Virus record (IMG/VR): IMGVR_UViG_3300034062_003964
Span: 1-64,000 of that record
DNA: 64,000 nt
Reading direction: 5' to 3' (one strand)
Source of the DNA: a virus
A program made the translations under genes and the position numbers. A model generated the notes under the pieces. It did no database searches. It was not told the origin of the DNA and saw nothing but the letters and a program-made list of their open reading frames with translations. Of this stretch, positions 1-10,440 are shown one piece after another; position 1 is the stretch's first letter; each line of letters starts with the position of its first letter.

Positions 1-3000
1 ACTTCCATAAATAAAATGGAACTTCCTGAGTTTTAGGGTAACCAAAATAATTTGTTAGTGTTGGTGTAAATGTTGTTATACCAGGAGTTAGTTTAATTCG
101 GTTTTCGGTATTACCCGTAAAGAAGACGCCAACTAACGCATCACCTGAACCGGCAACATATAGTGTATCATCATCGTAGACATCATCACTAAATCCTTCG
201 ACACCATATTCTGAGTTAATACTGAATAATTGTGCAATATCACCATCAATTCTATCTTCACTTCTTGAGAACATTCTGTTGATTGACGCATCTCCAATAC
301 CTAACATTTGACCTAAGAAATTGGAATTTATCAATCGTGAAATAATAAACAATTGTAATAAATCTGATGTATCATTAAACGACGTAGATTGGAAGGTTTC
401 CATTAGGTACCCTTCAAATTGTGGGTTAGCACATATTTCTTTTGTAAATTGGTCTCTCGGACCTAAATCCATTATTGTTGTTGGGAAATATAAGTTCCTT
501 TCATTCATACCTCCATATCCGGCAGGTACAAATGGTGTTAATGGTACAAGTTTTCTTTTTGGCATTTGACCAACAAATTGGCTACCTGTGTAAGGTGTTG
601 CCCGATAATACAATCCATTTGTTTTTCCTTCGGCATAAAATACAGGTCCTTGACCAGGTCTAAAGACGCTATCATAACTACCACAGAATTGATATTTTTT
701 GGGTTGTCCTGTAATATTAAAAATTGTTTTTTTCTTAAACGAGAACATATATAAAGAACCGTTTACCCAATTATTCTGAAATACTTGTGAAAACACACCC
801 CTACAAGCCCCAAACATCATTCTAAATCTAGCCTTCCACTCAATAAAATATTTAATATCCTTAGGTATTGAAATAATTAATGGTTTGTCCACAAAATAAT
901 AACACCCACCACTTACTCGTTTATTATCTAAATTTCCATCACAAGGGTCATTAACACCAAAACTTGTACCCGTACCACTATAACATTCTAAAAGTGTTAA
1001 GTTCTCACATTGTAAAGAACCGATAACAGCATCTGTAATGGCGTTAGAAGTGTCACCAGTTAAATCCGCTAAATTATTAGTCGTATCTGTTGGTTGTAAT
1101 GAAACAAAAGGAGCCACCGTTCCATTACCATCTTCACCAACCAAATACACCGCAAAATTATCATTAAGGTGTAAAGAATATGATGTATTACCACTTGTTT
1201 GTGTTTTTGTTGATGTTGGTAACCTATCGGACCTTAACACCATTCTATTATTATTTGTAATTGTTACATTAGCATTTAACTGTAAATGGTACGCCGGTGA
1301 CATTAATCTTGCTTGACTATTAGGGTTAGCAATAGGGTTAAAAGGTGTTCCAGCAGGTATACTGGAAGTTAATAGAGTACCCCCTTCAAAATTACCTTGT
1401 CCGATAAATGCGTTAGTTATGTAATTATACTGAAAGGTAAAATTATTAACAGTGTTATTACTAATAGCTCCTCCGTTATTTGAATAATGACCTAAATTAT
1501 AACTGTCACCATTAAATGATTTATGAGTTGTTTGACTTTTATCAGTTGAGTTATAGTAGTAAACTGAATTATTTGTGAATGAAGTAAACTGAGTTGGGTC
1601 CACAGTAAATCCATATGGTTCAAAGTATAGGTTAGCTCCATTATATGGTGAGGTTGTGGTATTATCTGTAACTTTATGTGTTTGTGGTGTCACATATGAA
1701 CTATACCAAGGATACATACCTTGTCCAAATGATTGTGGACCCGAATTTGGTTGTATAGGTATATTCAAATGATATATACCCTCTACCGTAGGTCCATTTG
1801 ATAATGCGTAACCAAATAATTTTGAGAGGTCATATTTTATTTTTTGTTTCTCAGTGTAAGGGTCAACCCCTCTACTAAGAATTAAAATTTCCATTTCTAA
1901 AAATCCATCTAAGAATTTCCACGGAGTGATATAATCATTATGATTAAATGATGGTGGTAATCCATAATTATATGTTTGTGTTTTTCTAAACAAATACTGA
2001 TTTAATAAACCAGTTGTTCCACTTGTTATACCTGAAAATTGCTGAGTGGTGGCACCTGTAATAAGTTGGAAGTACTCGACCCCAGCTTTAAATTTATATT
2101 CTTTTCCGTTTTCAGTGATTTTTAATTTTAAAGTCCCACTTTGTACGTTACCGTTTGTATCAACCCAACTAAATTGTTTGTTATATAAACTGTTTGGACT
2201 ATAAGGCGTTGAACCTGTTATATTATTTGTATTATACTGATTAATTGTCGTTAACCCTGTAGTGTTTGGGTCATTGATTGCACTTAAATCCGTAAAGGTT
2301 AATAATTGTCCTGGAGGCATATTTGATATGGTTCCTGAATCACATAACATAACAAGAACACTATCATCAAAGGTTGTTGATGGGTCAACCGTATTAGTAA
2401 GCGGATTAGTATTATTTACAGTAACTTTGATATGATTTAACCCGTCAAAATATCTTTGTCTTACGTTTGCTAAATTCATTGATTGAGCTAAATGAACGTC
2501 ATATCCTATTGAAGGTATTCCCCCTTGTACTAAAAATTGCGTCACAGGAACTTTTAATAGTTTATCTAAGTTGTTTCCTGAATTCAGTACTTGATATCCT
2601 GCATATGCTTGTCTAATCGCATTATTATAACTTTCAGGACTACTAGATGTTGATGCATATGAACTATTATATGTTTCAAATGAAGATATAGAATTTAAAT
2701 CCGCCAATGGGCTAAAATTACTTGCTGATATTGTAACAGTTGCACTTTGTTGGAATGACGATTCATCCGGAGGTAATGCAACATCTTCACAAGGACACGC
2801 TTCACAATCAGGATAAGACATCATAGGTAAAGAAATTCTTTTAAATGGATTTTCTTTATCTAATGGGGTTATGTTTTCTTGTTTACAATCTTCTTTTTTC
2901 TTTTTAGTTGATATTGCAGCAATAATTAAACAAATCCCATATATTACTACGTTTATTATCCATATTATAAGATTTATTATTATTCGAATTACAGGGTATA

Positions 3001-4579
3001 GTAATGCTAAAACATGTAATATTATAATTAAAGACACAAAAACAGGTGTTAAAATTGTAACAAGTAAGTTTAATATGAATACCAAGAAATCAAAATTTCT
3101 AACACCATCGTTAACCGGAAACTTATTAACCGTATTAACACAAGTCCTATCTGTAATATCTTTAATACCTAAATGTCGTAATCTATTTGAACCCCATTTC
3201 CATCTATCGACTAATCCCGATATCGTATAAACTTTATTATAATTAAATTGGTAGAACCTATCTTCACAATCAATAGCTTCTTGTATCATTTGTTGACCTA
3301 TTGTTGTTGTTGGGTCCCCGTATTCAGTCCAATCTAAACTAAAGGCGTATGAGTATAACTGAGCGTCGGTATCGGTTGGCTCGTCATTGTTATTAGATGA
3401 CCAACCCCATTCTTTAACATTAGGAACTAAATAATCACCACGCATAATACTATTTTCCATACCAGCCTCATTCTGATATTGAATTCTAAATCTGTATTTA
3501 CCTTTTGTTGGGATTCCTACTGATGGGTCATTTGATAATACTTGTTCCCCAAATTCATTAGTTGTGACATAATCTAAGTTCATAGGAACTTCAATTAACC
3601 ATGTTCCGTTGTCATCAATTACTTTACCACCTTCAGGTAATGTGTATTGTTCTAAAACAGGTCTTCCATCATTATCGTAATTAATTGTTTGTCTAACCGC
3701 TAAAATTCTACCAGGAGCAGTTACTAAACTACATAGATTACCTGTTTCTTTTCCGGGTTTACAATTTGTTTTCAAATAGTCTTCATCGGCCGATGAAAAA
3801 ATTGACCCCATAAAAACAGCGTGAGGTTTAATATCAATTCCAAAATCTCTTAAATCAAAATCGGCCCTTGTAATCCCAACATTACATAATTCGGTTTCAC
3901 CCCAAAATGAAGTAACATCAACATCTTGTTTGATGTTAACAATTTGTGGTAAGGAATTTAAATCTGTTGATGATTTGAATTGGTCTCCGTCAAATTGCTC
4001 AGTAGTTGCTAAACCCGCTCTTATTAAATCTGCAGGTCTTAAAGAAAAACAACCAATGTTTGATAAATCTAAATCTAAAATTAATGTTTGAATTCCAAGT
4101 GGGGCTCCGATTATCATAAAGTCACCACTTTCATTAGTTTTAACGGTAAACTTATAATACTTTTCGTATACCTCTAAAACTTCAGTTCTTGTTAAAACAT
4201 CATTTTTATCAGGAAAAGTTCCAGTTGCAGTATGCCCATCATATTCTTTTACGTAAGGTAATAGGTTATATCTATAACCATCTTCATTTTTTTGTTCTAC
4301 GTTTTTATAAGGATAAAGTGTGGATATTACCGGGTCATTTTCATCAATTGCATCAAGAGGAATAAATATAGATACATTTGCGTTTGGTACACCATATCCA
4401 CCGTTAACAATTACCCTACCAGCAACTACACCATAATCAGCACAAAACCTCGTATAAACGTCTTCTTGTCTTAATTTTAAAGACAGCATTTCTAAAAAAT
4501 CAAAATCCTGAGTGACGTTAATTCGTATACTTCTTTCTTTTTTTCCTGGTGTTGATTTTATCCTATAACTTTTGGTCAT
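1..4579 (-). CDS. Giant baseplate/tail structural protein (3' end outside window)
   Basis: An open minus-strand frame starts at the ATG at 4577-4579 and runs without a stop to base 1, giving 1526 visible residues. It directly follows the gp6-like gene, the position held by gene 7 in T4, so a baseplate wedge or peripheral baseplate role is inferred; I see no clear homology. The middle (about residues 500-562) is almost purely hydrophobic and could form two or three membrane helices, followed by KKKK and, near residue 590-600, a cysteine cluster (C-x2-C-x-C). The remainder is Asn/Thr/Gly-rich, beta-type sequence typical of tail appendages. A TATTTAT motif lies 13 bases before the ATG and there is no Shine-Dalgarno sequence. 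Short plus-strand frames in this stretch look like shadows. Confidence 0.8.
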   Translation of the reverse strand, partial: MTKSYRIKSTPGKKERSIRINVTQDFDFLEMLSLKLRQEDVYTRFCADYGVVAGRVIVNGGYGVPNANVSIFIPLDAIDENDPVISTLYPYKNVEQKNEDGYRYNLLPYVKEYDGHTATGTFPDKNDVLTRTEVLEVYEKYYKFTVKTNESGDFMIIGAPLGIQTLILDLDLSNIGCFSLRPADLIRAGLATTEQFDGDQFKSSTDLNSLPQIVNIKQDVDVTSFWGETELCNVGITRADFDLRDFGIDIKPHAVFMGSIFSSADEDYLKTNCKPGKETGNLCSLVTAPGRILAVRQTINYDNDGRPVLEQYTLPEGGKVIDDNGTWLIEVPMNLDYVTTNEFGEQVLSNDPSVGIPTKGKYRFRIQYQNEAGMENSIMRGDYLVPNVKEWGWSSNNNDEPTDTDAQLYSYAFSLDWTEYGDPTTTIGQQMIQEAIDCEDRFYQFNYNKVYTISGLVDRWKWGSNRLRHLGIKDITDRTCVNTVNKFPVNDGVRNFDFLVFILNLLVTILTPVFVSLIIILHVLALLYPVIRIIINLIIWIINVVIYGICLIIAAISTKKKKEDCKQENITPLDKENPFKRISLPMMSYPDCEACPCEDVALPPDESSFQQSATVTISASNFSPLADLNSISSFETYNSSYASTSSSPESYNNAIRQAYAGYQVLNSGNNLDKLLKVPVTQFLVQGGIPSIGYDVHLAQSMNLANVRQRYFDGLNHIKVTVNNTNPLTNTVDPSTTFDDSVLVMLCDSGTISNMPPGQLLTFTDLSAINDPNTTGLTTINQYNTNNITGSTPYSPNSLYNKQFSWVDTNGNVQSGTLKLKITENGKEYKFKAGVEYFQLITGATTQQFSGITSGTTGLLNQYLFRKTQTYNYGLPPSFNHNDYITPWKFLDGFLEMEILILSRGVDPYTEKQKIKYDLSKLFGYALSNGPTVEGIYHLNIPIQPNSGPQSFGQGMYPWYSSYVTPQTHKVTDNTTTSPYNGANLYFEPYGFTVDPTQFTSFTNNSVYYYNSTDKSQTTHKSFNGDSYNLGHYSNNGGAISNNTVNNFTFQYNYITNAFIGQGNFEGGTLLTSSIPAGTPFNPIANPNSQARLMSPAYHLQLNANVTITNNNRMVLRSDRLPTSTKTQTSGNTSYSLHLNDNFAVYLVGEDGNGTVAPFVSLQPTDTTNNLADLTGDTSNAITDAVIGSLQCENLTLLECYSGTGTSFGVNDPCDGNLDNKRVSGGCYYFVDKPLIISIPKDIKYFIEWKARFRMMFGACRGVFSQVFQNNWVNGSLYMFSFKKKTIFNITGQPKKYQFCGSYDSVFRPGQGPVFYAEGKTNGLYYRATPYTGSQFVGQMPKRKLVPLTPFVPAGYGGMNERNLYFPTTIMDLGPRDQFTKEICANPQFEGYLMETFQSTSFNDTSDLLQLFIISRLINSNFLGQMLGIGDASINRMFSRSEDRIDGDIAQLFSINSEYGVEGFSDDVYDDDTLYVAGSGDALVGVFFTGNTENRIKLTPGITTFTPTLTNYFGYPKTQEVPFYLWK

Positions 4580-4592
4580 TTGTGCTTTTAAA

Positions 4593-4599
4593 ATAAATA
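4593..4599 (-). promoter_or_regulatory. Late-promoter-like TATTTAT motif
   Basis: Sense-strand TATTTAT sits 13 bases upstream of the start codon of the giant baseplate gene, preceded by AAC and followed by TTAAAAG. It is one of a recurrent set of such motifs in the window. Promoter function is inferred from position only. Confidence 0.4.
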
Positions 4600-4650
4600 G
4601 TTATTTTACCCATTTTAAAAATAGGTAAGTAGTTTAGGAAATAAATAATC

Positions 4651-6489
4651 TTAGGAGAAATCTACGGTCGCAAGATTTTTAACATACACTCGTATGTCTT
4701 TATTATCAAAACGTATTTGATAAACCTGTGAAGGTTCTGCGTAAATATTATCGTCAATTAATCTAATCTCACGAGTTGCTTTATTGATATACGACTGTGA
4801 CGTTTCTGATGTTGAATATTGTCCACCTACTAAGTTAAAAACTTGTAAATTAGATAAACTTATCACACCTGCGGTATTTTGAATTAACCTTCTTACATCA
4901 GATATGTTTACGTTTTGTCCCATATCACGATTTCCTGGTGTCATATAATTTGAAACTTGATTAATAATTTCAGTAATAACTTGACCTCTATTAACATTTG
5001 ATTCCACAACCACATATATATCAAAAGCTAAGTCGATAACTTTAGCTACATCAATTTGTATGTAGTCATTTATCATTCTATATTTTGAAAGGTAAGTTGC
5101 TAAGTTTGTCTTAAGATTATTAGAAACCGTTTGTGTCAATTTACCATTTTCATCATAAGCTAAAATTTGAACGGTGATTTTATTATCTAATTCAGTAATT
5201 GCAACTTTTGCGGGTGCTCCAAATTTTCCTGGCATCGTATCAATTAATGATTTATAATCGTTTACAGTTACTGCTCTTTTTTGTGCCGCAAAATTAAATG
5301 CCACCATGTTTCTCACTTCTTCTGTTGTTGGTGGGTTTGACCCTCCAATCGCTGCAGTTACATTATTAACCGTTAAAGAATCAATTACATTTGAGTTAAT
5401 TGAACTTGATGGACCATTTACCGAAAAATCAATTGTTCCTACTTGATTGATTACCCCAACACCAACATTTGACGCTAAACCACCACCTGTTCTATATTGG
5501 ACAAAAATTGTTGTATTTGGTTGAACCGTTAACCCTAAACCAATGTTATTTTGGTAATTAGCCAAGTCTAAGTTTATACCTAACTTAGCAAAGTTAGCCA
5601 ATTGAATATTTGGAGTTGTCGTTCCTCCTCCAAATTGAACTTTTAAAAATCCTTCGGGTGTGTATTCGGTAATGAATCTATTTTCAGTTTTAATATATTT
5701 TCCAACTTTAACACCAGCATTATCCACAGGTTTTGTTGGGTCTTCTATGAATACCGTATCTTCAGCCAATGCATCAACTTCATACCATCTATTTGTAGCC
5801 GTTACAAATTCAGTATAATCGGGAACGTTTGGATATCCAGTTCCGTCTTTTTGAATTATAGAATTAACACCTAAAACGTTTCTTTCAGGTAAAAAGAAAT
5901 TAAAGAAAGGAACCACATCGGATGGGTTGATTACTCTTTTAAAAACTTTGGTTGTTCCGTTAACCACAACCTCTTGTTTTGTGATTACGTAATTAATGAT
6001 TTTTTGGTTAGCATCAAAAGTAGGTACTTTAGTTCTATTAACTTCACCTTCTTGGTTATATTGATTAGTGAAGTCAATATCATAAACCGTTTCGAATGAA
6101 TTTCCTCCTCCGTTAAATTGTGAACCCGCTCTTAAAATTCCTAAATATCTAAAATCTTCAGCATCACCTAATGGTGGGACTGTGATTGAAATATTAACCA
6201 CGGCAACGGATGGTCTGTAACCAGGTATTTTTAAACCATAAGTTCTTGCAATATTAAAGATTGAAGACTTCTGTTGGGCATATTGTAATACAGTCTCTTG
6301 TACACTTCTATCAATATGATAATGTAAATTATCGGCAACCGCAGCATTTAAATCCATTAAAACAGAGAATACAGATGCATCATTAAAATTTTGAACGAGC
6401 TCAGGATAATACTGTTTAGTGTAATTAATTAAACCATCTCTGATTGATTCAAAATCCCTATCGGTATAGTTAATTTTATTATTAGCCAT
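4651..6489 (-). CDS. Baseplate wedge protein gp6-like
   Basis: This 612-aa protein resembles T4 gp6 and the phage gpJ family of baseplate wedge proteins, which form the inner ring joining the wedges around the hub. It begins with the family's typical opening (NKINYTDRDFESIRDGLINY) and an early conserved stretch in which a helix packs against the particle core (NDASVFSVLMDLNAAVADNL). The C-terminal half has the expected pattern TVNDYKSLIDTMPGKFGAPA, followed by repeated alpha/beta segments. T4 gp6 is 660 aa, so the length fits. The gp25-like stop codon lies one base upstream of its ATG, so the two are translated together in one late operon. The product acts in virion assembly in the cytoplasm. 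No unusual feature was seen. Confidence 0.9.
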   Translation of the reverse strand: MANNKINYTDRDFESIRDGLINYTKQYYPELVQNFNDASVFSVLMDLNAAVADNLHYHIDRSVQETVLQYAQQKSSIFNIARTYGLKIPGYRPSVAVVNISITVPPLGDAEDFRYLGILRAGSQFNGGGNSFETVYDIDFTNQYNQEGEVNRTKVPTFDANQKIINYVITKQEVVVNGTTKVFKRVINPSDVVPFFNFFLPERNVLGVNSIIQKDGTGYPNVPDYTEFVTATNRWYEVDALAEDTVFIEDPTKPVDNAGVKVGKYIKTENRFITEYTPEGFLKVQFGGGTTTPNIQLANFAKLGINLDLANYQNNIGLGLTVQPNTTIFVQYRTGGGLASNVGVGVINQVGTIDFSVNGPSSSINSNVIDSLTVNNVTAAIGGSNPPTTEEVRNMVAFNFAAQKRAVTVNDYKSLIDTMPGKFGAPAKVAITELDNKITVQILAYDENGKLTQTVSNNLKTNLATYLSKYRMINDYIQIDVAKVIDLAFDIYVVVESNVNRGQVITEIINQVSNYMTPGNRDMGQNVNISDVRRLIQNTAGVISLSNLQVFNLVGGQYSTSETSQSYINKATREIRLIDDNIYAEPSQVYQIRFDNKDIRVYVKNLATVDFS

Positions 6490-6490
6490 A

Positions 6491-6955
6491 TTATATGTTA
6501 ATTATAACAAATTGTCGACTACCAAATGCTCTTGCATCATTTGTATAATCAATTTTTATTTTTGCACTATATTCTGCGGTGTTTGCTCCCGGTATACGAT
6601 AAATACTCGCCTGACCCAATAATTCATAGTCTAATTGACCTGAAGTTTCTCCAGCATCGGTATACGATTCTACAGTTATACTATTAATAGTAATATTTGG
6701 GATATACTTACTAATTTGTTCTTCTATTTCAGATTTAATCTCTTCAAAGGTTGCCCCATCTAATGGTTCAAAAATATATTCATACATTCGAGTACCAAAA
6801 TCAGGTAAAAAATACCTAGAACCTCTCCTTGTTAATAACAAGTGAACAAGATTTGCCCTTATTTCTTCATCCGTAGTTTCAGTTAATTTTAAATAATTAC
6901 CCTTTTCACTTTGTATGAATGGAAAATTTATACCATATGTTATTCCGTTAGCCAT
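6491..6955 (-). CDS. Baseplate wedge protein gp25-like (GPW/gp25 family)
   Basis: A 154-aa protein of the gp25/GPW family, part of the sheath-initiating baseplate wedge core (gp25-gp6-gp53 in T4). Family marks are the N-terminal NGITYGINFPF, the central LLLTRRGSRYFLPDFGTRM and the EPL...EEIKSEIEEQISKYIP segment. The RG-R-PDFG motif is the most diagnostic. T4 gp25 is 132 aa. The gene lies just upstream of the gp6-like gene with a one-base gap. TATTTAT motifs occur at 6961-6967 and 6987-6993, and the nrdA terminator lies beyond them, so this is probably the first gene of a late transcript running left. Confidence 0.92.
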   Translation of the reverse strand: MANGITYGINFPFIQSEKGNYLKLTETTDEEIRANLVHLLLTRRGSRYFLPDFGTRMYEYIFEPLDGATFEEIKSEIEEQISKYIPNITINSITVESYTDAGETSGQLDYELLGQASIYRIPGANTAEYSAKIKIDYTNDARAFGSRQFVIINI

Positions 6956-6986
6956 ATTACATAAATATAGTGTCTCGATATTTTCA

Positions 6987-6993
6987 ATAAATA
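6987..6993 (-). promoter_or_regulatory. Late-promoter-like TATTTAT motif before gp25
   Basis: AACTATTTATTGAAAA in the sense of the gp25-like gene, between the nrdA terminator and the gp25 start. A second copy (TATATTTAT) lies at 6961-6967, only five bases from the ATG. Either could start the gp25-gp6-giant protein transcript. Confidence 0.4.
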
Positions 6994-7007
6994 GTTATAA
7001 AATAAAA

Positions 7008-7030
7008 AATCCCGACATAGTGTCGGGATT
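7008..7030 (-). terminator. Rho-independent terminator after nrdA
   Basis: A perfect 10-bp inverted repeat (AATCCCGACA / TGTCGGGATT) with a 3-base loop lies 11 bases past the nrdA stop. Read on the minus strand it is followed by TTTTTATTTTAT. It ends the replication/nucleotide operon and insulates it from the gp25-like transcript. Confidence 0.85.
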
Positions 7031-7040
7031 AGTGTCGCGA

Positions 7041-9467
7041 TTAAGATGAACAACCAAAACATTCAAAATCAGTATTTGTTGGTTTTGGTGGTAAGTTCAT
7101 TGTCGAGTAATCAACTTGTGGCACCTCAACCTTTTTAGGTTTTTCTCTTTTACTCATGTCAAGTGCCAAATGTTTCGCTCCCGTTGAGATAGCTTTGGTT
7201 CTTACATAATAACAAAGAGTCTTTAAACCTTTTTCCCAAGAGTGGAAGTGTGATGATGTAATTTTAGATAGGGTTGGGTTACCCATATAGATATTCATTG
7301 ACTGTGATTGGTCGATGAATGGTGCTCTATCGGCAGCCATATCAATTAATTGTTTCTGTGAAATCTCCCAAATAGTTTTATACTTAGGTATTAAGTGTTC
7401 AATTCTTTTTACTTTTTTCAAATAATTTTTGTCTTCAGAATCTAAGTAATTATTAAAATTAATATTTTGAATCGACCCTTCATTTAAGATAATTTCATTT
7501 TTTAAATCTTCAGACCAAATACCAATCTTTTCAAAATCATTGATGAGGTATTTGTTAACAATCATAATTTCTCCGCCAACAACTCGTCTATTAAATATTG
7601 CCGAGTGTGCTGGTTCTGTCATTTCATATGAACCTGTTATTTTCGCTGAAGAGGCAACTGGCATCTGTGCGGTAAATAATGAATTACATATACCATAGTC
7701 AGAAACACTTTTCTTTAGTTTGTTCCAATCCCACATTCCTGAAAGTTCTGTTTCATTAACTCCCCACATATCGAATTGGAAAATACCTTTTGACATTGGT
7801 GAATCTTTAAAGAATGAATATGATTCATATTTACCGTTCATACATAACTCATTACTTTCTGTAATCGCAGCGTAATAGATAGTTTCAAAAATATCTTTAT
7901 TTAATTTTTTAGCTTCATCAGATGTGAAAGTATAGTCCATTAAATAAAATACGTCAGCCAAACCTTGTGTTCCAATAGCGATTGCTCGTTGTTCTAACCC
8001 ACCTTTTAATCCTTTTTCGGTTGAGTAATTATTAATGTCGATAACTTTGTTTAGTCCCTTAACGACTTTACGTGTTTCTTCATATAATAAATTGAAATTA
8101 AACTCACCATCTTTAACAAAGTTTTTCAATACCATAGATGATAAAGTACAAATCGCAGTAGTCTTTTCATCGGTATATTGGTAAATCTCATTACACAAGT
8201 TAGATTGTTTAATTACACCAATATTTTGGTGGTTAGTCTTTCTATTTGCATTGTCCTTAGAACATAGATAAGGAACTCCCGTTTCTACTTGTGACTCAAC
8301 AATTTTAGACCATATGTCTTGTGCTTTAACTTTTTTACCAAGACCCATACTTACTGCGGTGTTATATACTTCTTCGTATTCTTCGCCATAACATTCTTGT
8401 AAACCTTTTAATCCCGCCTTTTTAATATCATTAGGACAGAACAAATACCATTCAGCATTATTTTTAACAGCCTTCATAAAATTGTCAGGAATCCAAAGTG
8501 CCGTAAATAAATCACGAGCTCTCAATTCTTCGGCGCCTGTGTTCTTTTTAATATCTAATAAATCAAAGATGTCTTTGTGCCATGGTTCAAGATAGATAGC
8601 AGCACTACCCGGTCTACGTCCTTGCTGATTAAAGAATCTAAGTGATTCATTAACAATCTTTAAGTATTTTAAAAGTCCACCCGCATAACCACCTGAAGTT
8701 GATATTCTACTTTCTTTACTACGGATGTTTGACATTGAAAGTCCGATACCCGCGGCATCTGAAGAGAACGTTGAAATGTCTCTTAGAGTTCCTAACAAAC
8801 CTTCTCTTGAATCCGAGTCGTTATAATGTAATACACAAGATGCTAATTGTGGCACTTTAGTACCTGAGTTAATCATGATTGGTGTTGCCTTAGAAATAAG
8901 TTGATTTGATAAAGAAGTATAATATTCTTTAGCCTGTTCCAACGTTTCTGTAACCCACAATGCAACTCTCATATACATATGTTGTGGTCTTTCAATAACC
9001 TGACCTGTTGGTCTTTTTAACAAATACATTTCTTGTAATGACCTCCAAGCAAAATAATCAAAGTTATAATCATTTTCATGTCTTATAATCGCATCGATGT
9101 TTTCTTCACCATATTGATTTATTTTATTCATCAATTCTTCATGAACTACACCATCTCCGTATAATACTTTCATAGTATCACAAAAACTATCTGAAGTTTC
9201 TTTATGGTAAGATGAAATAGCAACAGATGAAGCAAGTCTTGAATAGTCGTGATGACTTCCGGTATACGCCGCAGCAATTTCATAAATCAACTTATCCAAC
9301 TCTTTAGTTGTGACTTTACCTTCTGTTGGTACAGAAGTAATAACTTTGATGAAAATCTCATCAGAGTTAACGTTTAATCCTTTTGCGGAACGCTTTACTC
9401 GGTTGTAAATTTTTTGTGGGTTAAAGGCCACAAGGTCTCCGTCTCTTTTAATTATTTTTAATGACAT
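7041..9467 (-). CDS. nrdA: Ribonucleotide reductase class Ia, large (alpha) subunit NrdA
   Basis: An 808-aa catalytic subunit that reduces ribonucleoside diphosphates to deoxy forms for phage DNA synthesis. An ATP-cone allosteric domain occupies about residues 1-90 (IIKRDGDLVAFNPQKIYNRV). Active-site residues are visible: Cys211 (LASCVLHY), the N-x-C-x-E motif with Asn423, Cys425 and Glu427, and Cys440 (ICTLSSM). Near the C-terminus is YVRTKAISTGAKH-like sequence with radical-transfer tyrosines. The protein ends in a mobile C-x2-C tail (Cys803, Cys806; CFGCSS), like the eukaryotic-type CLMCGS ending rather than the E. coli C-x4-C. It lies 10 bases after nrdB and is the last gene before a strong terminator. 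Length is normal. Confidence 0.97.
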   Translation of the reverse strand: MSLKIIKRDGDLVAFNPQKIYNRVKRSAKGLNVNSDEIFIKVITSVPTEGKVTTKELDKLIYEIAAAYTGSHHDYSRLASSVAISSYHKETSDSFCDTMKVLYGDGVVHEELMNKINQYGEENIDAIIRHENDYNFDYFAWRSLQEMYLLKRPTGQVIERPQHMYMRVALWVTETLEQAKEYYTSLSNQLISKATPIMINSGTKVPQLASCVLHYNDSDSREGLLGTLRDISTFSSDAAGIGLSMSNIRSKESRISTSGGYAGGLLKYLKIVNESLRFFNQQGRRPGSAAIYLEPWHKDIFDLLDIKKNTGAEELRARDLFTALWIPDNFMKAVKNNAEWYLFCPNDIKKAGLKGLQECYGEEYEEVYNTAVSMGLGKKVKAQDIWSKIVESQVETGVPYLCSKDNANRKTNHQNIGVIKQSNLCNEIYQYTDEKTTAICTLSSMVLKNFVKDGEFNFNLLYEETRKVVKGLNKVIDINNYSTEKGLKGGLEQRAIAIGTQGLADVFYLMDYTFTSDEAKKLNKDIFETIYYAAITESNELCMNGKYESYSFFKDSPMSKGIFQFDMWGVNETELSGMWDWNKLKKSVSDYGICNSLFTAQMPVASSAKITGSYEMTEPAHSAIFNRRVVGGEIMIVNKYLINDFEKIGIWSEDLKNEIILNEGSIQNINFNNYLDSEDKNYLKKVKRIEHLIPKYKTIWEISQKQLIDMAADRAPFIDQSQSMNIYMGNPTLSKITSSHFHSWEKGLKTLCYYVRTKAISTGAKHLALDMSKREKPKKVEVPQVDYSTMNLPPKPTNTDFECFGCSS

Positions 9468-9477
9468 GTTATAAAAT

Positions 9478-10425
9478 TTAAAAATCGTCTGTGAATGCTA
9501 TAGTTTCGTTTAACTTCGCTTTTTGGTATTCCATCGTTCTAGATTCAAAGAAATTACCTTTAGTTTCAACCGCAATTTGTTCCATGAACTTAAACGGTTG
9601 TTCTACATTAAATTCTTTACTACATCCGAATTTAAGTAAGAGACCATCAACAACAAACTCCAAATATTGTTTCATCAAGTTTGAATTCATACCGATTAAA
9701 GATACCGGTAAGGATTCAGTGATGAATTCTTTTTCGATTTCTAAAGCCGATAATAAAATCTCTTTAATTCTTTTTTCAGATGGTTTTTCTTCCAAGTGGT
9801 TATTCAGCAAGTGAATTGCAAAATCACAATGTAAGTTTTCATCTTTAAAGATAAGTGAGTTAGCATTACATAGTCCTTGCATAATTCCTCTTGATTTCAT
9901 CCAGAAAATAGAACAGAATGAACCTGAAAAGAAGATACCTTCAACAGCCGCAAACGCAACCAATCTTTCTGCGAATGATGCATTTTCAATCCATTCTAAT
10001 GCCCATTTAGCTTTCTTTTGAACCGCAGGTAGTCTATCAATCGCATTGAAACACTCGTCCTTTTCTTTAGCGTTTGAGATGTATGTATCAATCAATAATG
10101 AATACATTAATGAGTGAATGTTTTCCATAGCCAATTGGATTCCGTAGAAAAACTTAGCTTCAGGATACTGTACTTCACGATAGAAGTTTTCGGCCAAGTT
10201 TTCATTTACAATACCATCTGAAGCCGCAAAAAATGATAATACGTTCTTAATAAAGTATTTTTCATTGTCTGTTAGATTTTCCCAATCTCTGATGTCATTG
10301 GTTAAATCTACTTCCTCTGCCGTCCAAAATGCGGCTTGGTGTTGTTTGTAAAATTCCCATATATCGTTGTGTTCAATAGGGAAGATGACGAACCGACCAG
10401 GATTTTCTGTTAATATTTTTTCCAT
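9478..10425 (-). CDS. nrdB: Ribonucleotide reductase class Ia, small (beta) subunit NrdB
   Basis: A 315-aa radical-generating subunit partnering NrdA. The di-metal ligands match the class Ia pattern: Asp40 (AEEVD), Glu101 and His104 (ENIHSLMY), Glu162 (VEGIFFSG), Glu196 and His199 (KDENLH). Tyr108, seven residues after Glu101, is at the position of the stable tyrosyl radical, so this is a conventional tyrosyl-radical enzyme. The C-terminal tail AFTDDF resembles the short acidic/aromatic peptide that docks into NrdA. The gene is in the order dnaB-nrdB-nrdA with gaps of 15 and 10 bases, indicating one operon. Confidence 0.97.
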   Translation of the reverse strand: MEKILTENPGRFVIFPIEHNDIWEFYKQHQAAFWTAEEVDLTNDIRDWENLTDNEKYFIKNVLSFFAASDGIVNENLAENFYREVQYPEAKFFYGIQLAMENIHSLMYSLLIDTYISNAKEKDECFNAIDRLPAVQKKAKWALEWIENASFAERLVAFAAVEGIFFSGSFCSIFWMKSRGIMQGLCNANSLIFKDENLHCDFAIHLLNNHLEEKPSEKRIKEILLSALEIEKEFITESLPVSLIGMNSNLMKQYLEFVVDGLLLKFGCSKEFNVEQPFKFMEQIAVETKGNFFESRTMEYQKAKLNETIAFTDDF

Positions 10426-10440
10426 AATTTTTTAATTAAT

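Noticed and set aside
321-4474. Several plus-strand ORFs of 60-119 codons opposite the giant baseplate gene
   Set aside because: All lie inside one continuous 1526-codon minus-strand frame, lack conserved sequence, and have the Ile/Tyr-rich composition of antisense shadows.
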